Source: Albula goreensis
Lineage: Eukaryota > Chordata > Actinopteri > Albuliformes > Albulidae
Assembly: GCA_022829145.1 (NCBI GenBank)
Contig: CM040760.1
Location: forward strand, 25,664,602 to 25,728,601
Direction of reading: 5' to 3'
DNA: 64,000 nt
In this document: positions 47,001 to 58,800 of the stretch, in pieces
Layout: every line of letters begins with the position of its first letter
How positions within the stretch are numbered: the first letter of the stretch is position 1
Notes under the pieces: model-generated
The model's database searches: none
Told to the model about the DNA's origin: nothing
The model's input: the letters and a program-made list of their open reading frames with translations, nothing else
Program-made: the position numbers and the translations under genes

Positions 47001-50000
47001 GCCAATAGCTCTGCACTAAAACCCTGGCAAAAGCAGTGCGGTTCACAGTGGTGGACCCAGTATCTCACACCATGGTCTCAGACATGGGCCAGGAGGCACG
47101 GGGAAGTTGTGAATGGCCTGAGGTGGCATATCCTGACTGCACCACGCTTCCGGAAACTTCCCTCTGAGAGTCTGACCAATGTCTAAGCTCCTACCCTCCT
47201 GATGGTGCAGTCGAGGGCACTGTTCCAGGATGTGGAGGCTGAAGGTGGTTTGAAATATCTTGAGGGCTCTGAGACTACCGTATCAATGCAAGCTCTGATG
47301 TTACAATGGTAACTGTTTATTTTGGCTAACCAGAAAGATGTATGTTGATGAATGTAAACATAGCATTCTGTCGGACTTCACGTGGGAAATTGATAATCCG
47401 TGTTGTCAGAGCTGTCTGTGCCTTGGAGGAGCGGTGTCGCCTACCTCATGCAAATTACCCAGAATTCTGCTGCACGGATGCCAAATCTGAGTCACATATT
47501 TTGTTTTAAATACTTAAACTTTTTAGGTGAGCAGTAAAATTGCCACACATTACTTACAATTGTATTCAAAACTTTCCCCTGAATATTGAACCAGTTTCTA
47601 CTTTTTGTTTGAGTGTAATTTATGGTTGTTATGAGCTATATCAGTGATCCTGGAGAGCCACAGTATACGCTGGTTTTTGGTTTTTACAAAGCACTTAATG
47701 ATCAATCAAAAACAGCTGATCATGCCTTTACCTGACCTCACATGGTTTCTTGGGTCCAAAATTCACAATTGGGTCCAAACTTAAGGTAGAATTTCAGGTG
47801 AAAACATAAACGAGTGCACACCGCGGCTCTCCACGACCTGGAACGAGGACCACTGAGCTAGACTGTTTAATGGAATATGAAAGTTCGATCAAAATGAATC
47901 TCAGTCTTTTAAGTGAATATGGAAATGAAAAGAATACATTTTATGACAGACATGTCTGCATGCCTCTTAAAACACACTCAAAGACAATTATGATGCAATA
48001 TGAAATAAATTGTTATTCACCTGCATATACACTCAAGATGGAGTGTGCTTGATTGAATCTATCTCTATCTGTTTTTACTGAAAATGAATAGTGTTGTGGC
48101 CCTTGGGTGGCACATACAGTGAAGCCCCCCGTTCACGCTACAGCTGGGCTTTCTGTAGGAGTCTCTTTTTATGGAGGAAGTAAGAAACAGGAAGTAAGAA
48201 GTAAGTCGGTCCTGATGAGAGCGTCTGCTAAATGACTCAGCTGATCCTGTCTCTGCTCCCAGGATCCCACAGACTTTGAGTGGAGTTTCTGGAGTGACTG
48301 GGTCAGGAGGTCTTTGCTCTGGAGTCTGCTGGGCCATGCTGTCATATCCAGGCTGTCCAGCTTCTTTATCCCGCAGGTAAAGTCACCTGAAACAGGGGTT
48401 GCAAGCTCACATCCTGCAGTGGGAGAAGATACAGCAGCTGACGTGACATTTTACGGATTAGTGTGTGATTGTGTCCTCTCTACCATCTCCACAACTACCA
48501 CTACCTATACTACAACTACTCTGCAACTACAACTACTATACTGCTACTAATGATAATGGTAATACAGTGCAAGCGAGCAGAAGGAGCCCCCTCCCCTTCA
48601 CTGTGTGGCCAAAGTTCCTAGTGATTTTATTGTCTTTTCTTTGCACACTGTGCTGTGTGCGTCTGTGCTGCAGGCGCAGGTAGCAGTGCTGACCGTGTAC
48701 GGCGTCCTGGTGGCCTGGGTGGCTCTGGGTTCGAGGGGGGTGGGCACCGTCCTGCTGCACACCTGCCTGTCTTTCGGCGTGGCTCACCTGCGCCGCCCCG
48801 CCCTCACCTGGAGCTGCGCCCTGCTTCTGCTGGGAACCCTGCACCTGGGGCCTCTGGAGGAACTGCAGGTGAGACTGTCTGCGTGTGAGTGTGTGTCTGC
48901 GCAGCCTGTCTCTGTGTGTCTGCGCAGTCTGTGTGTCTGTGTCTGTCTGCGTGTGAGTGTGTGTCTGCGCAGCCTGTCTCTGTGTGTCTGCGCAGTCTGT
49001 GTGTCTCTGTGTGTCTGCGCAGTCTGTGAGTGTGTGTCTGTCTGCACAGCCTGTGTGTCTGTGTCTGTCTGCGTGTGTGTGTGTCTGCGCAGCCTGTCTC
49101 TGTGTGTCTGCGCAGCCTGTCTCTGTGTGTCTGCGCAGCCTGTGTGTCTGTGTCTGTCTGCGTGTGAGTGTGTGTCTGTGCAGCCTGTGTGTCTGTGTCT
49201 GTCTGCGTGTGAGTGTGTGTCTGCGCAGCCTGTCTCTGTGTGTCTGCACAGCCTGTGTGCCTCTGTGTGTAAATATTAAATAATATATAAATATATATGT
49301 AAAACATTACATAATTTCCATTTTCCCTTCCTTCTGTATATTTGGTAAAATTAAAAAAGTTTTTTTAATCTAAAAATGTATTATTTAAAAAAAAAATTAA
49401 AACAATTTTTTATATATATATTTAATTTATAAATATATTTGCAAAAAAGTCTTCTATAATTATTTTTATTAAGAAAATTCATAACTTCTAATCAAATAAT
49501 CCAGAAATGTTCATGTTAGCTTGAGGCACAGATTAGACAGGCAGTGGATGCAGTAAAATTACAGTCACAGTTCTCCTACAAGCATCTTGGCTTTTACCCA
49601 GTGTTCAGCCCTCACTCTGTGCTCCTCCCAGGTGGTGTCACAGGCTGCTTTCTTCACCTGCATTAATTCAGTGCCCTCCCGGAAATGGATATCTCAAAGA
49701 CAGTAGCTCAGGTGTCCTTATCACAGCTTGCAACAGCAGAACCGAAGTGGTAGAAATGGAATAATATAGCCCTCAGGCCAGGCAAACACTAACATTTTAA
49801 GGGAATGATTGTCCCGGTTAGATTTATTTATTTTAATTTTCTCTGGTTTTACCTGGTGTGTGTGTGTAGTGTGTGTGTGTGTGTGTGTGTGTATTGTGTG
49901 TGTGTGCGTGCGCAGTGTGTGTGTGTATGTGTTGTGTGTGTGTGTGTGTAGAGTGTGTAGTGTGTGTGTGTGTGTGTATATGTATATGAGTGTGTGTGAG

Positions 50001-50025
50001 TGTGTGTATATGTGTGTGTGTGTGT

Positions 50026-50071
<46 letters not shown>

Positions 50072-53000
50072 GTGTGAGTGTGTGTGTGTGTATATATATT
50101 GTGTGTATGTAAACACATATGAAAGCACTATATTTAGACAAAACTCCGCTGGCTCCACGAAAGCCTTATGTCGTTTTGGCATTATTTGGGTATTGTAATA
50201 ATTGCATTCATTTCTGCTGAAAAATGGAAACGGCTCCTCTGGGCAGAAAGCGCTGGAGCGTGTTCGCTGCTATTTGCTACAGTTTTCTGTAATTTATGGC
50301 AGCTGGATATTGCCTGCTATTTTCAGCCGTGCAGTAATTCGATTTGAAACTAAATGTTAATAACACTCTGGGACTTGGAGAATTGTGCGGGGAGGGGGGG
50401 AAAATGATTTGTTTTCTCTGCTGGCGCCGTTACAATTTTCAGCTCATTTGTACGTGTTGGAGGAAGGATTGTCTGTGTGATTTAGTGGCTTTTCTTTGTG
50501 TGTACATGGAAGTGATTTTTCATCACCCAGGGCTGACCTTTTAATCAGGGACCCAGGTGAAACTTGCTTCTGAGGATCCAGGGTTCACATCCTGTCTGAG
50601 GCCTGGCCTGGTCCCCTGTCCTTATCCTAACCTCATCCTTCCTGAGCTGAAAAGGCCAAACTGACCCCAGATCAGTGTCTGTATTCATAGTGTACCTCAG
50701 GGCAGAGTAGCTGATATAGGGTCGTGTCTTTCCTGTTAAGTTGAGCATTCTGCGTCACGGTGACAGCTGCTAACTGTCAAACATATTCCATCTGAGACGA
50801 ATATCTTGCCTGTTAATCTGACCTACGGCCTGAGAATGGATATTACTATGTGGCGATATTAAAAACATCATCACGATGAGATGAAGAATGAAGTTTGATG
50901 AGCAGTGATGTGGCGTGGTCGCTGTATTTTTGGCCAGGCTGCGGTGTGGAGCTCTTGTGTCGGTGTCACGGTTCTTCTGTTCTGATGCCTCGAGCCCTCA
51001 TATTCTGCTGCCTCGAAAGGCACTAACAGCGTTAGAGATGATTACGCTATCGCTCTCCGCTGCCTTAATTCTGCGATAACGGGAGAGAAATGCAATATAA
51101 CCCACGGCCCCCAGAGCCCTGGACCTCTGTCACAACTGACTTTCTCTCCTTCCTGTTTCTCTTTCTATCATTCTTTCTTCCCCCCTCTCTCTATCTCACT
51201 CTGTCCCTGTCTTTCAGTCACTTCCTCCGTTTCTCCCTCTGTTCCTGTCTTCATATGTCTCAGCTGGCCCTTTCTTTCTCTCTCTCTCTCTCTCTCTCTG
51301 TCCCATTCTGGGCTTCGAACATTAAATATTTGATGTTTTTACTTTGCCCTCTCCTCCAGACAAAAGTTAATGTGACAGTTCACTCAAAGCTTGTATATTG
51401 TATTTTCCCTTTCAATATCATGTATTGCGCAACCAAAAAAAGAGTGTTTCGTGTTGAACGGACGTATTGCATTGCCATGTGATGTCATGCATGATATCTG
51501 CATTAATATCTGTATATTAATCTTACTGATGCCAATAATCCTCCTCTTACACAGCTAACTCAGTAAAAACTCTTTTTTTGGATTTGTGGTTGATCATATT
51601 GAAATAGGGAAAAAATTCTGAATGGACTGTCACTTTTAAGGCTCAATACATCCAAACTTGCCTCCTGGTTTTACTCAAATTACTACTCATAATATGGAAG
51701 CAGAAAGTAGCATCATAGGAGTTGTTGGAACTAGTGGGAAAAGTCACACACTCTCATTTGCTCAGTAGCTCCGCTAACTCAGTCGCCATGCCACATGGGT
51801 GGTGCGTGTGAGAACGTGACACGAAATCGATTTTGGAGGAAATCGGAACATTCAGATCGCCAGCCAAAAACAGCAATGCGTTTGAAAAGGTTGGGTTCCT
51901 GACTTCCTGACGCTTGGGAACTGGCAGCGACTCATAAAACTGTAGCCATGCCACATGGGTGGTGCGTGCGAGAATGTGACACGAAATCGATTTTGGAGGA
52001 AATCGGAACATTCAGATCGCCAGCCAAAAACAGCGATGCGTTTGAAAAGGTTGGGTTCCTGACTGAAACAAGCGGCCTTGGAGCATTCTGCAGAAATGGG
52101 GCATCAAGCTTTCGATTATTCACTGCCCCACGGAAAAACACGCCGAGAGGAGTTTGTATTCCCCCCCGCTGCGTTCATGAGCTCATCATCGCCGTGCTCA
52201 CTTGGGAACTGGCAGCGACTCATCATGCTCTGCCAAGCGTTTTGTTCTCATGTAAAACAACATCAGGCCCTGCAATATTTTCTGCTCGTTTTCTTGAGTA
52301 CATGATCTGCCATATTAACCTCCTACACACTTGTTTATGTTGAGGAAAGAAAAAAACAAACAAACCTAATTTTTAACCTAAAACTGCTAAAATTATTTCT
52401 GTGTTGTTGATGATATATCAAATAAGAATATATGATTTGTTTATAACTTCATTCTAAGGCTAATAAAAAAATATTTTATACTCCAGCTCTATGCCTAGTT
52501 CTACTCTCTGCCTACTCTCGATCTCCAAACTATTACAGTGGGTCAAATATGACCATGGAAGCATCTTTGTGCCAAATTTGTCAAATGGGTCAACTTTTGT
52601 GGAACCCTTTCCCTTGAGGATATGCTGAATAAAGTTATGTGTTATTTTATTGTGAAGCGGGTTGACTTTGGTCCTAATTTAAGATTACGTGTTAAGGGTT
52701 AGTGGGTGCATTAACAGAGCTAGAAGTGTGTGCAAGTTGATCTGGGTGGTAAGAAAACGCCTGCGTGTCAGCCGGATTCTGTTCTCCTTTTCTCAAGGTC
52801 CCAAAAGAGCCATGAGAACCATTCAGTCACGGTCCGGCCCCGTGTCCTTCTGCAGGGAACTCTCCCCGGTCAATAGCTGTCAGTTAGGCAAAGGGGTTGG
52901 CAGTTTGGTCAATAGCTTTCTGAAATGGAGACGTGCTCATTATTACCTTTTGACATTTTAGCCATCGGTTTGTGATGTTTTTTTGTGTTTTGAGAAACTG

Positions 53001-55727
53001 AGTGTTTTTTTTTTTTTTTTTTTTTTTGATGTTTGTCATTTCTTGGTTGAGGTCATTTTGAAGGTGTGTGCCTGGGAGAGTAAGGGGTGCTTTGATCAAC
53101 CTTTTTTGAATTATTAAAAGTGTACAACAATATGAACTAGGAAAGATTTTTCTGTCCTCAGAATGCTTTCATCAGTGCAGCAGGGCCTTGATGGAGATTA
53201 TTTCATATTTTATATTTGGTAAATTCTGATCTCATGTGAGGAAGTATTTTTTCATATGGAGAGTTGACAAGAGTTTGTTCCCACCCCGACTCACAGAGAA
53301 GCTGGTATGAGACAGAGGCCGAGTACTACCTGCTCCTCTTCAGCATTGCTGTGAGCTGCCTGCGCTCCATTAGCTTCAGCCTGGAACACTGCTGGCGCCC
53401 TCTGGAGGCCGGAGGCCTCACTCGCTTCTTCTGGCTGGCCGCCTACATCTTCTACCACCCACTGTTCTACAACGGACCCATCCTCAACTTCCAGGACTTC
53501 ACCTCGCAGGTGAGCCCCTGTAGAAACATCTAGAATTTCAGACTCCATCACTGTAGGGCCCTCATGTCTGCAGGTTTTCGATGTGATCCCATGCGTGTGT
53601 AATTCATTTCAGTCACCATTTAGCTGTTTTTGCTTCCCATATAGTCAAAAAGGGTTTAATTTCTCCCACTGGATACTGTGTGTTTGTTGTTTCTCTGTTG
53701 TCTTGTATGATGTAGTCCTGGGGGCTAAGGTCTGTAAACATGCGGAGGGATCAATTTTTACTTAATCTGAACAAGGAATCATTTTAATGTGTCGGTGTGT
53801 GTGTGTGTTTATGTGTGGCCACACTGTTTACAATAGTGTAAATTGCTTCTCCTAATTTTCCAAGCCAGTGAAAAGAAAAGATTTGAATATGCTGTTGTCA
53901 TTGATGTTTTTGTATTCTGAGGAGCGGCTGCTTCGCTATGCGCTAATGCAGCCTGCGGTTAATTTGAGTCACTTTGAGGGATTAATGGCATTCGAGTTTG
54001 TCGAGCAGGTTTCTGAGAGTCTGACGCTTGTAAAGTACTGTACTGTATCTGTGCCTAACAAACTGTGGCCAGACACAAGCGGAAGTGACACGGGGATTCA
54101 AATACTTATCCCAAGCTGAGGAATCTGTCTGAAAAAAACCATCCTTTTCCATCTGATTAAAGGGGCATTTTATTTTGGTAAGACCGTAAGTGCTATAGTT
54201 TCCTTAGCCCTGCTACAGCTCTTTATGCCAAACAAACCCATAAAATGCAAACCCCATTCTTCCATCGACACAGAACTTTACTTTTATACATATGCATTTT
54301 TACCAAGCTTCTATGAATCTTTCTATTTATTTCCATGTATCGATAAGGGAACTGTTTTTGCATAATTATACTTCATGTGTAGCGCCGCTAGCCAGCCAGC
54401 ACCACTTCCTGAGTGCTGCAATCTCAGTGGCACACTCTCACAACACTGGTGGACCAGCTTATAACCGTCTCAGCGGTTCAGGAGGGCAGTGCAAATACGG
54501 TTTTCACCTCTAGACAGAATGAAAAGGCCATTGCTTTTTACATCTAAAAATGACAATTTTGTAAAGTGTCCCAGCAGAGAGGAAATATCCTGCTAGACAG
54601 GAAGTGTCCGGTTAGTGGGGAAGGGTCTTATAAGAAAAGGAAGTGCCCTGTTAGACAGGAAGTACTCTGGACTGCCCTGTGAGAGGGGCAGTCTGAGATC
54701 TGTTGACTCTGCTCTGCACCTTGCACATTTTCAGTTCAGCAGTGCTACAGCATTGCCAGCTCCAGAACTTGAGATAGTACCAGAAAGAGCTTACAGTGCT
54801 TTTTTTTTAATGCCAGTTCCCGCCGAAAATAAAGAAAACCTTTTTGTTCCTTGAGAGTTTTCATGTTTCTAAAGTATTAATGTTGTCTTTATTTATTTCA
54901 TTTATTTTTTCTTGCGGAAGCTCTGGAGGAGTGACTCAGTAAAACAGGTCCTGGAGATGCAGCTTTGCTTCCTGTTTGTGTGATTGGGTCTGGTAAGATG
55001 CGGAAACAGACATCAGAACCGGTGGGACTTAGTTTTAGAAAAACTTTTGATTCCGAATTTGAGGGAGGGAGGTTGGGGGACATTGTGTATGGAAAAAAAA
55101 AATGTAATAGCAGAGTTGATTATTTTTTCCTCCTTGTGGTGTAGGCAGAAGAGTTATGCAGCAGAGTTTCTCCAGATCCAGGCACCAGGTCCACGGTATC
55201 AGCTTGGTATTGAACATTCTGTTCCGCCTCTGACGAAAGAAGCATTATCCGTTAGATAGTCTGGGAATAAAAAGTACTTCACATCTGACTCAGTTTTAAA
55301 CGGTGCTGTAGGTCTCCGCTGAGCCTTCGCTGTAGCGGAGCTCCGAGCTGATGGGAGGAAGTGAAGAATAGCCAAGCTGATGGGAGGAAGTGAAGAATAG
55401 CCGAGCAGAAAATGCGCTGGTGATCGGGGATGGGTGGGGCGTGGACTGCAGACGCTGCGGGTTTCATGGAGAGCGCGTCGGAAAGGAACGCGCTCTCATG
55501 GAAGGAATGATCTTGCATTATTTATGACCTACCCACCCTCTCCTCCAGCATTGTCCGGCCCCAGGGACGGGGGTAGTGTGTTGCGTTGTGTCTTTACTCT
55601 GATATATGCCACTCTGTCCCACCAAACATTTTGATATTTAATATTTTAGTGTGTCTGTCGGGCATGATGTGTCGGGTAAAATGGAAAGGTCTGTGTGAGA
55701 GAGGGGAAATGGTGAAGTATTGGCCTC

Positions 55728-55821
<94 letters not shown>

Positions 55822-58800
55822 CGAGAGAGAGAGGGCCAGGAGATTGATGACCTGACCAGCCAGATCAGCAGAGAAAGACAGATACACAGGGAGGGAGAAA
55901 GAGGAGAGAGGGGAATAAGAGAAAAAGAAGATTGAAAGAGATAGAGAACAGAGAGACAAAGAAAACAAGAGGCAGAAAAGGAGAGAATGAGAAAGGGAGG
56001 GAGAGAGGGAGAAAAGAGAGAGAGTAGTCAGGAAAAGGAGAGAATACAGTGAAAGCGAGAGAGATGGAGAAAGAGAAACAGACACAGCCAGTGTGTTTAA
56101 GGGAGGGTGTTTCTGTTACGTTCAGCAGAAGGGTAAAACCCATCTAAAGTGGCAGTAATGCTGAAATATAGACCCCATTCACCACTCCTTTTACTGCCAT
56201 CAGGGCCAGCATTATACATTTTACTACCAACATGCTCTTAGATAGGCACACTCATCCGTCATAGTCATTACTATAATAGGAGGGGGAGAGGAACACTAGC
56301 GCATCACCTCTTATGCATTCGCAGCTCAGAGTGTTTCGCAGAGATAAAAACGTCAAACCGAACAAAGGAAGAAATCCAAAATAAGTAAAGAAAATTAAAC
56401 GAATTAACAGAGCGGTCCTTTCACACACAGACGCAGAAACAGGACGATGGGACCGAGGCCCTCCCGTTCACAGTTCTCTCTCTCACACACAGATGCAGAA
56501 ACGGGACAGAAGCTCCCTCAGGCTGGAGGGGCTCCCCCTGCTGGCCAGTGCGGCTCGTCTCTGTGTCTGGTGGGGTCTGGCCGAGACCATGATCCACCTC
56601 ATGTACATGCATGCTATCCAGAGCAACGAGACCTACCTGCAGATCCTACCGCCCTGGGCCCTGGGTGAGTACACACCTGTGTACCTGTGCACTCTACCCA
56701 CCCATGGGAGAGCTCACCTGCCTAACACCTGTCTACCCGTACACTCTACCCACTTGCATGAGTACACACCTGTCTGCCCTTACCCTGTTCTCACCCTTGT
56801 GTGTGAACACACCTGCGTAATAAATGTCTGCCTGTACACTCTACACACCTATGTACCTGTACATTATATACTACCCTGCTCTCGAATCTCACTGGCACCT
56901 AACTGGATAGGACAGGTAACTTGAGACTGATGAGACTGTTCTTTCCTGATTGTTACCTGTCTTTTATCTTGGGCTGCACCTGGTGAAGGTGAGGCTGGCA
57001 CACAAACACCCAGATGAGGGTGCCAGAGCAGCTTCACAAACATGTGCCCTTTGACTGCTTGACCCGCTCTATCTAAAGCTCCAGCCTTCAGATCATTGTG
57101 TCACACTGCTGTCAAACTACGGGATGTGAAATATCAGCTCAGAAACATCTAAACCAGCGAGATAAACTTTAAACTGAACACAAAAAAAAAAGACAGGAAA
57201 CTGCCGCGACTCTTTTCAGAGTCTCGCTTCAGGCTCGAAAAAGTAACGCAGAGGAAGATGAAGCAAACTGGGAGTGATGTTTCAGCTGCAGAGCAAACGG
57301 TTTGAGAGGAAAGCGGGAAACGGCAGCAGAAAGGGAGGGGAGGTGAATCACACACCTTTGGGCTGTGAAGCAGCTTGTAACGCCACTGGCAGTTACTCAA
57401 CTCTTCAGTTCAACACAAGAAGCTCTTATATGTCACTCCTCATCCCAATATCCCAGGGTACTTTACAGTGAAATTAAGATGTACATGCTTGTGTCTTAAA
57501 AAATGCAAATTAGGATAAAAAATAAAGCCACATCAGCTAAAAAGAAAAGTCGGTACCAAGGGGAGCTGTGTGGAGTCCAATAACACTGCTCTTTGCTTCT
57601 ACTTTATGAGTGTTTCTTTGAGTAAAATGAGGAGGTAAGTTCAGCTGCAGAGAGCCTGTAATGTTGACTGTGCTAAGCCAAAGCACTGTATATGAGATCC
57701 ATTTTACCTGTGTGCTTCACCTGTCAGGATGATGGCCGGGCTGCTTAAAACCATCATTTTTCATACTCATTTTTTTTTGCTTCATCTTGATCTGATTTAA
57801 ATTGATTCAATATATTTAAAACCTGTATTCTCAGCCTCAGTATTCTATGCTTAGAGTTGAATAATCATTTCTCAGCATTGTCAGCATTTTAAACGCTTTT
57901 CCGATGGATAAAAAAAACCCATTTTAAAATATGCAGCGTGGGGTAAGGTTTGATTTTCTTTCAGTCCTTCGCCATCAGCAGGTCATATTTTCATGTATTA
58001 CCGGTTCAGCCTTTCAATACAATTCAACAACAAAGTTTTAATAATTTTTTGCATGAATGAAATTGGAGTTTGTGCAGAAATGTCTTCTATAACAGGCCCA
58101 GTCGTACTTGGCCCATTATGCCACTGAGTCCGTTGAAAAGTTTGACTGTCCTTGAGTGGTCCTTAGGGACCATGTGTCCCACGTTGTCATCCCGCTGCTC
58201 TTCCCCTCTCCCACTGTCGCTCAGTCACACTTTCGTCTGCAGATTACCCCTTGGCGGGTTTTTTCCTTCTTCCCGCGGCGCGGCGCGGCGCGGTGCGGCT
58301 TCTCTGCGATGCTCTTTTCCGGTGACCCAGCTCTTGAAGCCACCCGCCCCGTACGGCACCCTTGAGACGGCGGTTATATCACACTCAAGTGCCCCATTGT
58401 TGTGTAACTGCAGAAATTCTTTACATTAAAATGCAGAAATTTAGCCTGGCTCAGGGTTGATTCCAATTGACCTGCCACCACACTCTCTCTCTTAAGGACT
58501 ATTTATGTGATAACCACCGATACATCATAACACAGACAAACTATAAAGTCCCTGTACTTACTTATTATTATTATTATTATTATTCTTACATTACATTATT
58601 GACATTTTGCAGACATTCTTATCCAGAGCAACTTATGACTCAAAGTGCAAAATAATGCCATTATTGCAATTATTAACAATAATAACAATGCTTAAAGGGA
58701 GTTATTTTTAGCTGTAAAGCTCGTTTTCCTCTGTAATCCCTGTGCTGGGTCTCAGTAATGGCAGCCCCTCGGCACTGTGGCCGTCACATGCATAAATGTC

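Larger units (their letters stand above)
45972..48262 (+). other. hhat intron after coding exon 2 (2.3 kb)
   Basis: Contains a MITE-like element with long inverted ends (47642-47865) and a SINE tail fragment (48208-48240) ending about 22 bp before the next exon. Confidence 0.75.
48869..53296 (+). other. hhat intron after coding exon 4 (4.4 kb)
   Basis: Contents: a minisatellite from 48885, an AT-rich block (49270-49500), a GT microsatellite (49856-50100), a possible dispersed repeat around 50560-50720, a (CT)n tract (51276-51299), a 119-bp direct duplication (51785-52063) and a poly(T) tract (53008-53028). Confidence 0.8.
53510..56492 (+). other. hhat intron after coding exon 5 (3 kb)
   Basis: Contents: a pair of ACAGGAAGT-containing repeats near 54590-54670, a 29-bp direct repeat (GCTGATGGGAGGAAGTGAAG...) at 55347 and 55376, a long GT tract (55731-55819), a purine-rich block (55820-56080), and a decayed duplicate of the next acceptor at 56421-56450. 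Confidence 0.75.

Noticed and set aside
48536..49307. Open frames of 237, 224 and 167 codons on both strands
   Set aside because: They run through the TGTGTCTGCGCAG minisatellite; only 48674-48868 on the plus strand is a real hhat exon.
49721..50198. His/Thr- and Cys/Val-rich frames up to 153 codons
   Set aside because: Translations of the (GT)n microsatellite.
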